From Xestospongia muta (Eukaryota > Porifera > Demospongiae > Haplosclerida > Petrosiidae), in the NCBI GenBank assembly GCA_963693285.1, contig OY848928.1, positions 248,001 to 312,000 on the forward strand: 64,000 nucleotides of DNA. The letters run 5' to 3'. The notes below the pieces were generated by a model. It worked only from the letters and a program-made list of their open reading frames with translations. It searched no databases and was not told the DNA's origin. Positions 1-9,309 of the stretch are shown one piece after another; the first letter of the stretch is position 1; each line of letters opens with the position of its first letter. Both the position numbers and the translations under genes were made by a program.

Positions 1-1008
1 TCAATAGCGGTGTAGATGCCAGTAACGATACTTTTATTTTGATAGCAGCCTCTGTTTATTTATTAGAAGAGGTTAGTAAATGGACAGATAGAATAACAAT
101 GTATGGATATACTTTTACAAATGGATGCATAGTTTGAACTATGGATGTTATATTTTATAGAATTTTGATTCTGCTCTTCGTTGCCTTAATCAATCAGATT
201 CATTAGAAGGGTAAGATGACCTTTGACCCTATTATATTCAACATATAATTACATACATAGAGCTGCTATGAGAGTGCAAATACTTTTAGCAATGAACAGA
301 TTAGATTTAGCAAAGTAAGATATGCGTCCATTTGTTGTAGTATGCATCCATTCTTTATCATTTGTCCATTTAGGAAAGAACTCAAATTGATGCAAGAAAA
401 GGACGATGATGCAACTTTATCTCAATTAGCTCTTGCATGGTTTAATTTAGCTGTGGGTGGAGACAAGTACCAAGATGCTTATTACATATTTCAAGAGATG
501 GCTGATAAGACCACACCCACTCCACTCCTCCTTAATGGACAGGTAAATAATTAGTCATGTGATGGTAGCGTATTACCCACTTACAAAACAGGCAGTCAGT
601 TATATACACCAGGGAAAGTATGAAGATGCTGAGAGCTTACTGCAAGATGCTTTATCTAAGGTAAGTGGTATCCATTCATCCATCCATCAAATAATTCATT
701 TATCCATTCTTCTATTTTAAAGGATAGCAACAATCCAGAGACACTTGTAAATCTTGTTGTTGTATCACAACATTTAGGCAAACCACCTGAAGTGAGTAAA
801 CCCCTTTAATTTACAATTAATTAAATGTAAACTTTGTAGGTTACAATGCGATATCTCTCACAATTAAAGGAGTCTCATGCAAACCACTCATTTGTTAAAC
901 AATATATAACAAAGGTAGAATATAAACCAATATTGATAAGGTTATTATTATAATAATTAGGAAGAAGAGTTTGATAGACTAGCTGGACAATATGGTGGAA
1001 CAAAATAA
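1..1008 (+). CDS. COPE: Coatomer subunit epsilon, 3' part (5' end outside window)
   Basis: Epsilon subunit of the COPI vesicle coat, an all-helical TPR-like protein that binds alpha-COP and supports Golgi-to-ER transport. Exons: <1-71, 161-210, 261-314, 374-542, 592-660, 723-791, 840-914, 961-1008; all junctions are GT-AG and keep one frame of about 200 residues ending in TAA. The match rests on the block containing AWFNLAVGG, then [31 protein letters not shown] and a C-terminus with [12 protein letters not shown], all typical of epsilon-COP. Human COPE is about 308 residues, so roughly the first third is missing at the window edge. Introns are 36-89 bp. The stop codon lies only 110 bp from the stop of the convergent amidase gene, and the tandem duplication that follows begins at or within a few bases of this stop. 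Confidence 0.93.
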
Positions 1009-1118
1009 CCTGTTTTTGTTAAAATTCAGCAAATAAAAAAATTGCTTGATTTTGATAAAAATCACACACTAATATATAGCTAGTATTAAGTCTCATTCTC
1101 AAACTAACATCCTCATTC

Positions 1119-2660
1119 TCATTCCATGACAATATTGTATCCCTTCATTACATATTGTTCAGGATACATCAATGTTGTATATATAGTGAAGTTATTTTGA
1201 ACTGGCCAAGTTGTCAACACACTCAATAAACCATCGAAAGTGCTTGCCTTTTCTTGACCCAATGCCTGAATATACTGGTTGCCATAGTAACGACGATTAT
1301 CATAAGATTTTACAGGCTTCCAATGATCCTAATATAAAGGAATTATATTAAAATAATATTAAAATAACTAACATAATTAGTCTCAAGGAGGTACCAACTA
1401 TTAGGAACATCTGATGATACTTTTAATGGCCACAAATCTCGAAGTGAATTTCTATCTCGTGAGAGGACAGCTCCTTGATTAGGAGATGATCCAGCTATGA
1501 TATAATAAACAGGTGCAATTATAGGAGTATGTGATAAAGCATCTAATGCATCTTCATAACTTGTCTCCTTGACAAAGACCTATGAAGGCAAAATAATAAC
1601 AGTTAATGGAAGAATCCTCTGTTACTTCTCTAAGGAGATGTGATGGACAAGAAACATGTTTAAGAAAACCATCCATTGCATTTACTAGTATATAACCACC
1701 AAGATCTCGTTCATTGATACTCACAGAAAACCCATGAGGACTTATTCCCGTCAAGATACCCTTTATGAGGATGTATCCTATTTCAATTGTATTAATTAAA
1801 AAATTATAATGACATACCACATAACCAGGTGAAGTGATCCCTTTAAACAAAAGCCGGTTGCCACGGTAATAATCAACCTGAAAGCAATATCGAATTGAGG
1901 GACAAAAAGAGAAAATTCCACAATACCTGAATTGTTGTATTTCTCAAATTATTAGGAAAATTCCAGTCTAAATTACGACCATGATATATTTTACCAGCTT
2001 TGTCTTGAGCAACAATAGAGGTACAACCCATAGTAAATAAACCCATACCACTTAGTGTAATATTGTCAGTTGTATGTGGATGACCTCCACCCAACTATAT
2101 TGAAAGACAATTACATCACATACAAGAATTCTTACACTTACTCTACGTAGTTCATATGCTACATTGAGTCCAACTACTATTCCTAAATCTATACCAGCTG
2201 TAGAAGCAATGCCTCTCATTTCTTGACCTAGTTCTCCAAAATAACCATCTAAGTCAGTCATTACAAACTCAGCAATTTTTTGTACTTCCTTATTTGGTAG
2301 CTAATAACAGAATGCAGCATTTATAATACATCCATTTCACTCTTTATACATCCATTTACTCTTTATACATCCATTTAAACTCTTTATACATCCATTTAAA
2401 CTCTTTATACATCCATTTAAACTCTTTATAACGTCCATTTCACTCTTTATACATCAATTCGTTCCACTTACCATTTGTTTGAAGTAATCTATTATCAATG
2501 GTATAACAGGTTTATAATAAGTAATAATTTCTGTCCACCTCTCTTGAGGAGGTAAATCTAAGTTAAATTTAAAAGTCTTCATTGATAACTCTTTAAACTG
2601 AACTGAGAACACAGGACAAAAGAGAAGAAAACCAACTAGAAGACACCTTACAGCATCCAT
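1119..2660 (-). CDS. N-acylethanolamine acid amidase / acid ceramidase-like hydrolase, copy A
   Basis: Lysosomal N-terminal-nucleophile amidase that would cleave fatty acyl amides (N-acylethanolamines or ceramides). Exons 2660-2472, 2300-2142, 2094-1927, 1877-1818, 1760-1626, 1579-1373, 1328-1119 give 375 residues. A signal peptide is visible ([19 protein letters not shown]). The nucleophile is the Cys of GCTSIVAQ, where the precursor self-cleaves in this family; HGRNLDW supplies the catalytic Arg and Asp, and ETNYDHWK carries the conserved Asn. The C-terminal [10 protein letters not shown] block is strongly NAAA/ASAH1-like. An extra stretch of about 19 residues precedes the nucleophile. Intron 1 carries a minisatellite. 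Copy B, nearly identical, lies at 3319-4916. NAAA and ASAH1 cannot be separated with certainty by eye. Confidence 0.9.
2315..2456. repeat. Minisatellite, about 19-bp unit, in intron 1 of amidase copy A
   Basis: Tandem copies of a unit close to CTCTTTATACATCCATTT with small variations fill intron 1 of amidase copy A. The same intron of copy B holds a longer array. Confidence 0.85.
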
Positions 2661-2707
2661 TACTCCAAGATAACACTATTCATTAATTATACAATCAATT
2701 ATATTCA

Positions 2708-3180
2708 TTACAGACCACACTCACACATAGGAGAGTAACTAAAAAAATCACAATATAATTTTATTGAAGTTAACAGTTCTTCACTGCAGCCTTCTCTCCA
2801 TAAATGAACCAGACCTGGATCAGGAGAAGAAAACACCTTGATTTTCTTCAAGGACAAAATTGTATCAAGGAGATCAATTTTTTGATGACTTTGAGTTGTG
2901 TTTAAAATGAACTTTTGACTGCACCCATTGGCAAACTATGAACATGTAATCTTTCAAATGATTTCATTAAGTCTTTAGTATGATGTTGTAAATATGTGTG
3001 TTCATTTAGTGTTTTGTACAGCTCATCTTGAAGAGTTTGTCGATGGAAATGATAAATGTGATCTGGGTCAGTGAGAGGATAATAGAAAAGAAAATGAGAA
3101 GAATATTGATGTTTATATATTCCAATTTGTAACTCATCAATATCAAATTGATTTTGTGCTTGATAAAAGAGTTTATTGAA
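2708..3180 (-). pseudogene. Truncated remnant of the chondroitin-synth(as)e-family gene
   Basis: This stretch matches the 3' exon of the CHPF-like gene at 4964-6250 almost base for base, but about 0.8 kb corresponding to roughly 5166-5971 is missing. The join is near 2909/2910. The first exon, with membrane anchor and first transferase-like domain, is absent: the similarity runs slightly past the intron boundary (to about 3212) and then switches to sequence like that just after the COPE stop. It therefore has no promoter-side exon and lacks most of the second transferase domain. I read it as a dead by-product of the tandem duplication that made the two amidase copies. The short open frame at 3006-3227 is a leftover of this exon. 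Confidence 0.85.
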
Positions 3181-3318
3181 CTATTAAAAGAATGATAGAA
3201 TAATAACATTAACCTGTTTTTTTTCAAAATTCAGCAATAAATGCTTGACACTGATAAAAAATCACACACTAATATATAGCTAGTATTAAGTCTCATTCTC
3301 AAATTAACATCCTCATTC

Positions 3319-4916
3319 TCATTCCATGACAATATTGTATCCCTTTATTACATATTGTTCAGGATACATCAATGTTGTATATGTAGTGAAGTTATTTTGA
3401 ACTGGCCAAGTTGTCAACACACTCAATAAACCATCGAAAGTGCTTGCCTTTTCTTGGCCCAATGCCTGAATATACTGGTTACCATAGTAACGACGATTAT
3501 CATAACGATATGCAGGCTTCCAATGATCCTAATATAAGGAATTATATTAAAATAATATTAAAATAACTAACATAATTAGTCTCAAGGAGGTACCAACTAT
3601 TAGGAACATCTGGTGATACTTTTAACAACCATGAATCTCGAAGTGAGTTTCTATCTCGTGAGAGGACAGCCCCTTGATTAGGAGATGATCCAGCTATGAT
3701 ATAATAAACAGGTGCAATTATAGGAGTATGTGATAAAGCATCTAATGCATCTTCATAACTTGTCTCCTTGACAAAGACCTATGAAGCCAAAATAATAACA
3801 GTTAATGGAAGAATCCTCTGTTACTTCTCTAAGGAGATGTGATGGACAAGAAACATGTTTAAGAAAACCATCCATTGCATTTACTAGTATATAACCACCA
3901 AGATCTCGTTCATTGATACTCACAGAAAACCCATGAGGACTTATTCCCGTCAAGATACCCTTTAAGAGGATGTATCCTATTTTAATTGTATTAATTTAAA
4001 AATTATAATGCATACCACATAACCAGGTGAAGTGATCCCTTTAAACAAAAGCTGGTTGCCACGGTAATAATCAATCTGAAAGCAATATCAAATTGAAGGA
4101 CAAAAAGAGAAAATTCCACAATACCTGAATTGTTGTATTTCTCAAATTATTAGGCCAATTCCAGTCTAAATTACGACCATGATATATTTTACCAGCTTTG
4201 TCTTGAGCAACAATAGAGGTACAACCCATAGTAAATAAACCCATACCACCTACTGTACTACCGTTAGTTATATGTGGGTTACCTCCACCTAACTATATTG
4301 AAAGACAATTACATCATATACAAGAATTATTACACTTACTCTGCGTAGTTCATATGCTACATTGAGTCCAACTACTATTCCTAAATCTATACCAGCTGTA
4401 GAAGCAATGCCTCTCATTTCTTGACCTAGTTCTCCAAAATAACCATCTAAGTCAGTCATTACAAACTCAGCAATTTTTTGTACTTCCTTATTTGGTACCT
4501 AATAACAGAAAGTAGCATTTATAATAGATCCATTTCACTCTTTATACATCCATTTTACTCTTTATACATCCATTTCACTCTTTATACATCCATTTAAACT
4601 CTTTATACATCCATTTACTCTTTATACATCCATTTAAACTCTTTATACGTCCATTTAACTCTTTATACATCCATTTCACTCTTTATACATCTATTTCACT
4701 CTTTATACATCAATTCGTTCCACTTACCATTTGTTTGAAGTAATCTATTATCAATGGTATAACAGGTTTATAATAAGTAATAATTTCTGTCCACCTCTCT
4801 TGAGGAGGTAAATCTAAGTTAAATTTAAAAGTCTTCATTGATAACTCTTTAAACTGAACTGAGAACACAGGACAAAAGAGAAGAAAACCAACTAGAAGAT
4901 ATCTTACAGCATCCAT
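3319..4916 (-). CDS. N-acylethanolamine acid amidase / acid ceramidase-like hydrolase, copy B
   Basis: Second copy of the amidase. Exons 4916-4728, 4498-4340, 4292-4125, 4075-4016, 3959-3825, 3778-3572, 3528-3319 have exactly the same lengths as those of copy A and encode 375 residues. Signal peptide, the Cys of [12 protein letters not shown] and the conserved Asn are kept, so both copies look functional. Changes are few except in the segment just before the nucleophile, which reads [19 protein letters not shown] here against [19 protein letters not shown] in copy A. A small cluster also occurs in the last exon (AYRYDNRR against KSYDNRR). The start codon lies 47 bp downstream of the stop of the CHPF-like gene on the same strand, so promoter and neighbouring 3' end must overlap. 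Confidence 0.9.
4523..4715. repeat. Minisatellite in intron 1 of amidase copy B
   Basis: Same approximately 19-bp unit (CTCTTTATACATCCATTT) as in copy A, with more units. The array length differs between the two duplicates while flanking exon lengths are identical, showing expansion or contraction after duplication. Confidence 0.85.
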
Positions 4917-4963
4917 TACTCCAAGATAATACTATTCATTAATTATACAATCAATTATATTCA

Positions 4964-6999
4964 TTATTGACCACACTCACACATAGGAGAGTAACTAAAA
5001 AAATCACAATATAATTTTATTGAAGTTAACAGTTCTTCACTGCAGCCTTCTCTCCATAAATGAACCAGACCTGGATCAGGAGAAGAAAACACCTTAATTT
5101 TCTTCAATGACAAAATTGTATCAAGGAGATCAATTTTTTGATGACTTTGAGTTGTGTTTAAAATGTTTGAGAGATCGCTGGAAAAAATACATGCAATATT
5201 GGATAATGGAGGTAACCACACCCCTTCATCAGGATTAATTTGGAGTTTAGTAGCATATGGATAAAGTAGTCTTGACCTCTGGTAGCTTGTTGGATTAAAA
5301 GGCGAAAATGGAGATGGAAAATAAACCTGTTGTCCTTCTAATGTATTACTAAAACAATGATTTAGAAATTGCGGAGAAAAGTCCATATGGGTTGTACCAA
5401 TAAACAGGAGTTCATATGATGAATACTCCAGTACTGCTTGACATAACAGTTCACTCCAAGTAACATCATTCTCTGTAGTTCGGAGACGGAGATCAGAGTG
5501 TGGATATTTTTTTTGGTAGAGTTCAATGAGAGTAGCAGCTGCAAAAACACTTCTTTTTGTCACAGTAACTTGTGAATTACTGAACAGAACTACAAGTAAA
5601 CTTACTTGATAATTGACTTTACGAGAAAGAAAGGTAGTTTCAAATGAGACCATAAATCGTTGAAAAGACTGAGAGAGTGGACTCACAGCAACTATAAAAT
5701 TAACTCTTGATGTCATATAGGTATGTTTGAGTATCGAAAAGACACTTTGAGGTAAAAGTGAGTAACGTTTTTCTATCACATGTAGTCCTTTCTCTGTCTC
5801 TCTTGACTCAATGAACATTGCACCAATATCAATGTCAACAAAGGAATGCGATGAACTAGTCACATGATCAATCACATGACGTGATTGATAGGATAAAAAT
5901 GGAAAATGCTCTGAGTAACTATAAACCCATGAGCCATCAGTTAATGATAAATTCATTATTTTACGAAACTTTGAGCTTTTGACTGCACCCATTGGCAAAC
6001 TATGAACACCATGTAATCTTTCAAATGATTTCATTAAGTCTTTAGTATGGTGTTGTAAATTTGTGTGTTCATTTAGTGTTTTGTACAGCTCATCTTGAAG
6101 AGTTTGTCGATGGAAATGATAAATGTGATCTGGGTCAGTGAGAGGATAATAGAAAAGAAAATGAGAAGAAGAATATTGATGTTTATATATTCCAATTTGT
6201 AACTCATCAATATCAAATTGATTTTGTGCTTGATAAAAGAGTTTATTGAACTATAAAAAGAATGATAGAATAAACGAATTAATTTAATTCTTACTTGAAC
6301 AGGTTCTGTACATGTAATGTTACTGATCTGATGAATACATCGACTCAACTGCAAAGCTTCACTGATTTGAGCAGGCTCATTCTTGCATTGATGGATCCTC
6401 TTGCATACTCCATTCAATACAGCTCTATTCAAAACCATACCCATCTCCGAACAATATACTTCTGTGGGTTCATCCCATTGCATGAAGAGTTCTGTGTGTC
6501 CCAACATGAGAGGTTTAGAAGTGCTTAAAGATCTTAGAATATTTTCTAGCCTGGATGTCTTAATGTATGTAGAACCACTGACAATAGCATACCAGAAGAA
6601 ATCACCTTGTTCTCTTTCACAGATGTGCTTGACAAGAGCAAGCATAGAGCATTCCTGAGTCTCCAATTTGATGACAGATTTAGGTAGGCCATTTTGATCT
6701 CCTTGTGATTTATAGTAAAAGTGTAAGTGTTCAGTATCTCTAGCCCATGTATCTTTGATTGCTTGAACAATGTCTAGAGAAGATCCTAATAGTACATTGT
6801 ATGATATTAATCGTTTTCTTGTAGAGCCACCAAGAGGAGCACTGGTAGGTGGTAGTGAGACTGAGTGATCTGAAGTAGTTGTCGTCTCTGTATTCTGTTG
6901 ATAAGGGCTATTTCCATGAAATAACAGCAATAATAGGCATGAGAAAAGAAGACCAGATAGAATTCCAGAGCAAAACGAAATATAACCAGCTCCTCGCAT
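4964..6999 (-). CDS. Chondroitin synthase-family protein, CHPF-like, catalytic motifs missing
   Basis: Golgi type II membrane protein of the chondroitin synthase/polymerising-factor family. Two exons, 6999-6295 and 6250-4964, split by a 44-bp intron, encode 663 residues (human CHPF is about 775). An N-terminal anchor (ILSGLLFSCLLLLLF, about residues 13-27) is followed by a beta-3-glycosyltransferase-like domain (about 60-230) and a beta-4-GalNAc-transferase-like domain (about 410-640, with FQRFMVSFETTFLSRK and LEGQQVYFPSPFSPF). In the first domain the usual DDD before VYIKGDRLENFL is replaced by VSGSTYIKTSRLENIL. In the second, the DVD usually after LLFF is replaced in LLFIGTTHMDF. Loss of both metal-binding motifs resembles CHPF, which acts with an active partner. 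A partial duplicate lies at 2708-3180. Confidence 0.85.
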
Positions 7000-7214
7000 G
7001 TCTGCACTATTAAGGGTTGGTTCTAAAATGATCTGAGGATCAATTTTGGCTTCCCAAAATTGGTCCTAGGACCACTTTTGCCATGGCAGTTCCACGTGGG
7101 TAACAACGTTCCACGTGGGTATTTAATTTACGGAGGTAAACGGAAACGCTTTGAAATTTGTATAGAAATGTAATACAGGTTATTACAGTCTACTCCGTAT
7201 ATTATCACCAGGAA
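7000..7214. promoter_or_regulatory. Divergent promoter region, CHPF-like / DDX49, with two CACGTG boxes
   Basis: The 215 bp between the two start codons contain a near-perfect repeat, GTTCCACGTGGGTA, at 7090-7103 and 7109-7122. It places CACGTG E-boxes at 7093-7098 and 7112-7117, 19 bp apart. CACGTG is the core bound by bHLH-zip factors such as Myc/Max and USF. A related palindrome-like stretch (GATCAATTTTGG...CCAAAATTGGTC) lies at about 7039-7065. Confidence 0.55.
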
Positions 7215-8344
7215 ATGACTGCTCTCACTTTTTCTTCTCTTGGTCTAGACAACTGGCTGACACAACAGATAGAGAATGTAGGACTTAAAGAGCCTACACC
7301 AGTCCAACAAAACTGTATACCACCAATTCTACAAGGTACAATTATAGAACAAAGGAATAGCCTTTTATTTAAATGTTCATAGGTAAAGATTGTATTGGAT
7401 GTGCCAAGACTGGAAGTGGAAAAACAGCAGCCTTTGCCTTGCCTATATTGCAGAGACTAGCTGAAGATCCATTTGGTATTTATGCTCTAGTACTTACTCC
7501 TACAAGGTTTGTGTTTGTGTGTATATATGTTTATGTGTGTTTGTGTTTGTGTAGCTGTTTATATTATTACAATCTTCTCATTTATCAGAGAATTAGCATA
7601 TCAAATTGCGGATCAGTTTAGTGTATTTGGTAAACATATTGGTCTGAAAGTTCTAGTGGTAGTGGGTGGAGTTGGTAAATTGCATCATTATGACATCATC
7701 ATCATAATATATAACATATATAGATATGATGAAACAAGCATTAACCTTATCACAGAAACCTCATGTTGTCATAGCGACACCTGGTAGATTGGCTGATCAT
7801 CTACGTAGCACAGATACTATTTCATTGGACAGAGTTCATTTTTTGGTAAATTCAAAGTATTCCTCGTGAGTTTAATTATTATTATGTAGGTCCTTGATGA
7901 AGCTGATAGATTATTAGAACCTTCATTTGAAGAAGATTTAGATGTTATATTTGATTCATTACCTACTTCGAGGCAAACCCTGTTATTTAGTGCTACATTA
8001 ACTGATAGTCTTACAAAATTAAGACAAATGGCTACTAATGAACCATTCTTCTGGGAAGCACCAACAGAGTAATAACTCAATGATGTCATAATGATGTAAT
8101 ATATATTGCATTTAGAGTTGTTACCGTGGAAACATTAGACCAACGTTATGTCCTAATGCCCTCTCAAGTAAGTAATCTTATTTATTCTATATTATATATC
8201 AATATCAGGTCAAAGATTGTTATTTGATGACATTATTGGATATACTTCATGATACAGAGAAAAAGACATTAATATTATTCACTAATACATGCAGGTATTA
8301 TTACAACCCCTTGCCCCTTTAATTAGTCATTATTATTATTATTA

Positions 8345-8394
<50 letters not shown>

Positions 8395-9228
8395 GAAATT
8401 GTCAAGTGTATGGTTTATTGCTGAAACATATGGACTTTCCATGTGTAACACTTCACTCATTGATGTCACAAGTATATACAATGTAATAGTGGTCTTTATT
8501 TCTACAGTTATCTTATAGGGACAGCGACTAGCATCTCTAGCATTGTTTAAATCAGGTCAAGTGAAAATAATGATTGCTACTGATGTTGCCAGCAGGTACT
8601 ATATATTATATGTAACTTAATTATAGGGGTGTGGTTTTATTAGGGGGCTTGATATACCTAAAGTGGGTGTGGTTATCAATCTAAATGTACCTGCCTCTTC
8701 TAAAGATTATATTCATCGTGTTGGACGTACAGCTAGAGCTGGTAATGTAACTTCATTATATCAATATCCATTACATGTATATGTACATGCAGGACGAGGA
8801 GGTGTGGCTATTACATTGATGACTCAGTATGATGTCATGAGAATAAAGAACATTGAAGCAGACATTAGTAAGATAAGATGGGCATTGTTTAATATTTCAA
8901 ATGGTTGCTATAGAAACTGAATTAATAGAATATTCTGTAAAAGAAAGTGATGCACTGAAACATTTGACGACTGTCTCAATAGCTAAAAGAGAAATGGAAT
9001 TGGTAGATGAGTGATGTCATCATGATGTCATTTGTTATGTCTTGTTTTAGAGATTAAGTGAAACAGATTTTGGTGAAAAAAGACGTATTAATTATCAAAA
9101 GAGAAAGCTCCTTCATCAGGTAAATTAATTAAGTTGTCTATAGAAATAGATGTTATTAATTTGTTATAAAATGACAGGATATTCGGGAAAAGGTAACACA
9201 GAAAAGAACTTCAAAAGCCAAAAAATAA
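7215..9228 (+). CDS. DDX49: DEAD-box RNA helicase DDX49 (yeast Dbp8 orthologue)
   Basis: Nucleolar ATP-dependent RNA helicase needed for 18S rRNA maturation. Fourteen exons: 7215-7335, 7383-7506, 7589-7674, 7724-7845, 7890-8068, 8116-8167, 8209-8294, 8396-8471, 8519-8595, 8644-8741, 8793-8867, 8914-9002, 9051-9119, 9178-9228; 434 residues. Motifs in order: Q motif ([12 protein letters not shown]), I AKTGSGKT, Ia TPTRELA, Ib [55 protein letters not shown]. The tail is basic (RTSKAKK). The start at 7215 is placed because [11 protein letters not shown] begins exactly at the family N-terminus. One intron ends in an ATT/TTA trinucleotide array. The gene stops 81 bp before the next same-strand gene. 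Confidence 0.95.
8329..8394. repeat. (ATT)n trinucleotide array at the 3' end of a DDX49 intron
   Basis: About 65 bp of ATT/TTA repeats run directly into the acceptor TATAG before 8396, so the array acts as the branch-to-acceptor spacer of this intron. Confidence 0.9.
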
Positions 9229-9309
9229 AATAAAAAATAATATAATTATTCATAATTTGAAATTAATGGGCGTGGTTCATCTTGTGACAACTGACAAGAA
9301 TAGCAACCA

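Noticed and set aside
2708..3180. Second functional CHPF-like gene
   Set aside because: About 0.8 kb of the exon and the entire first exon are missing; only a remnant of the duplication.
7158..7214. Upstream in-frame start for DDX49 at 7158
   Set aside because: The added residues (YRNVIQVITVYSVYYHQE) do not resemble DDX49, whereas the Met at 7215 begins the family N-terminus.
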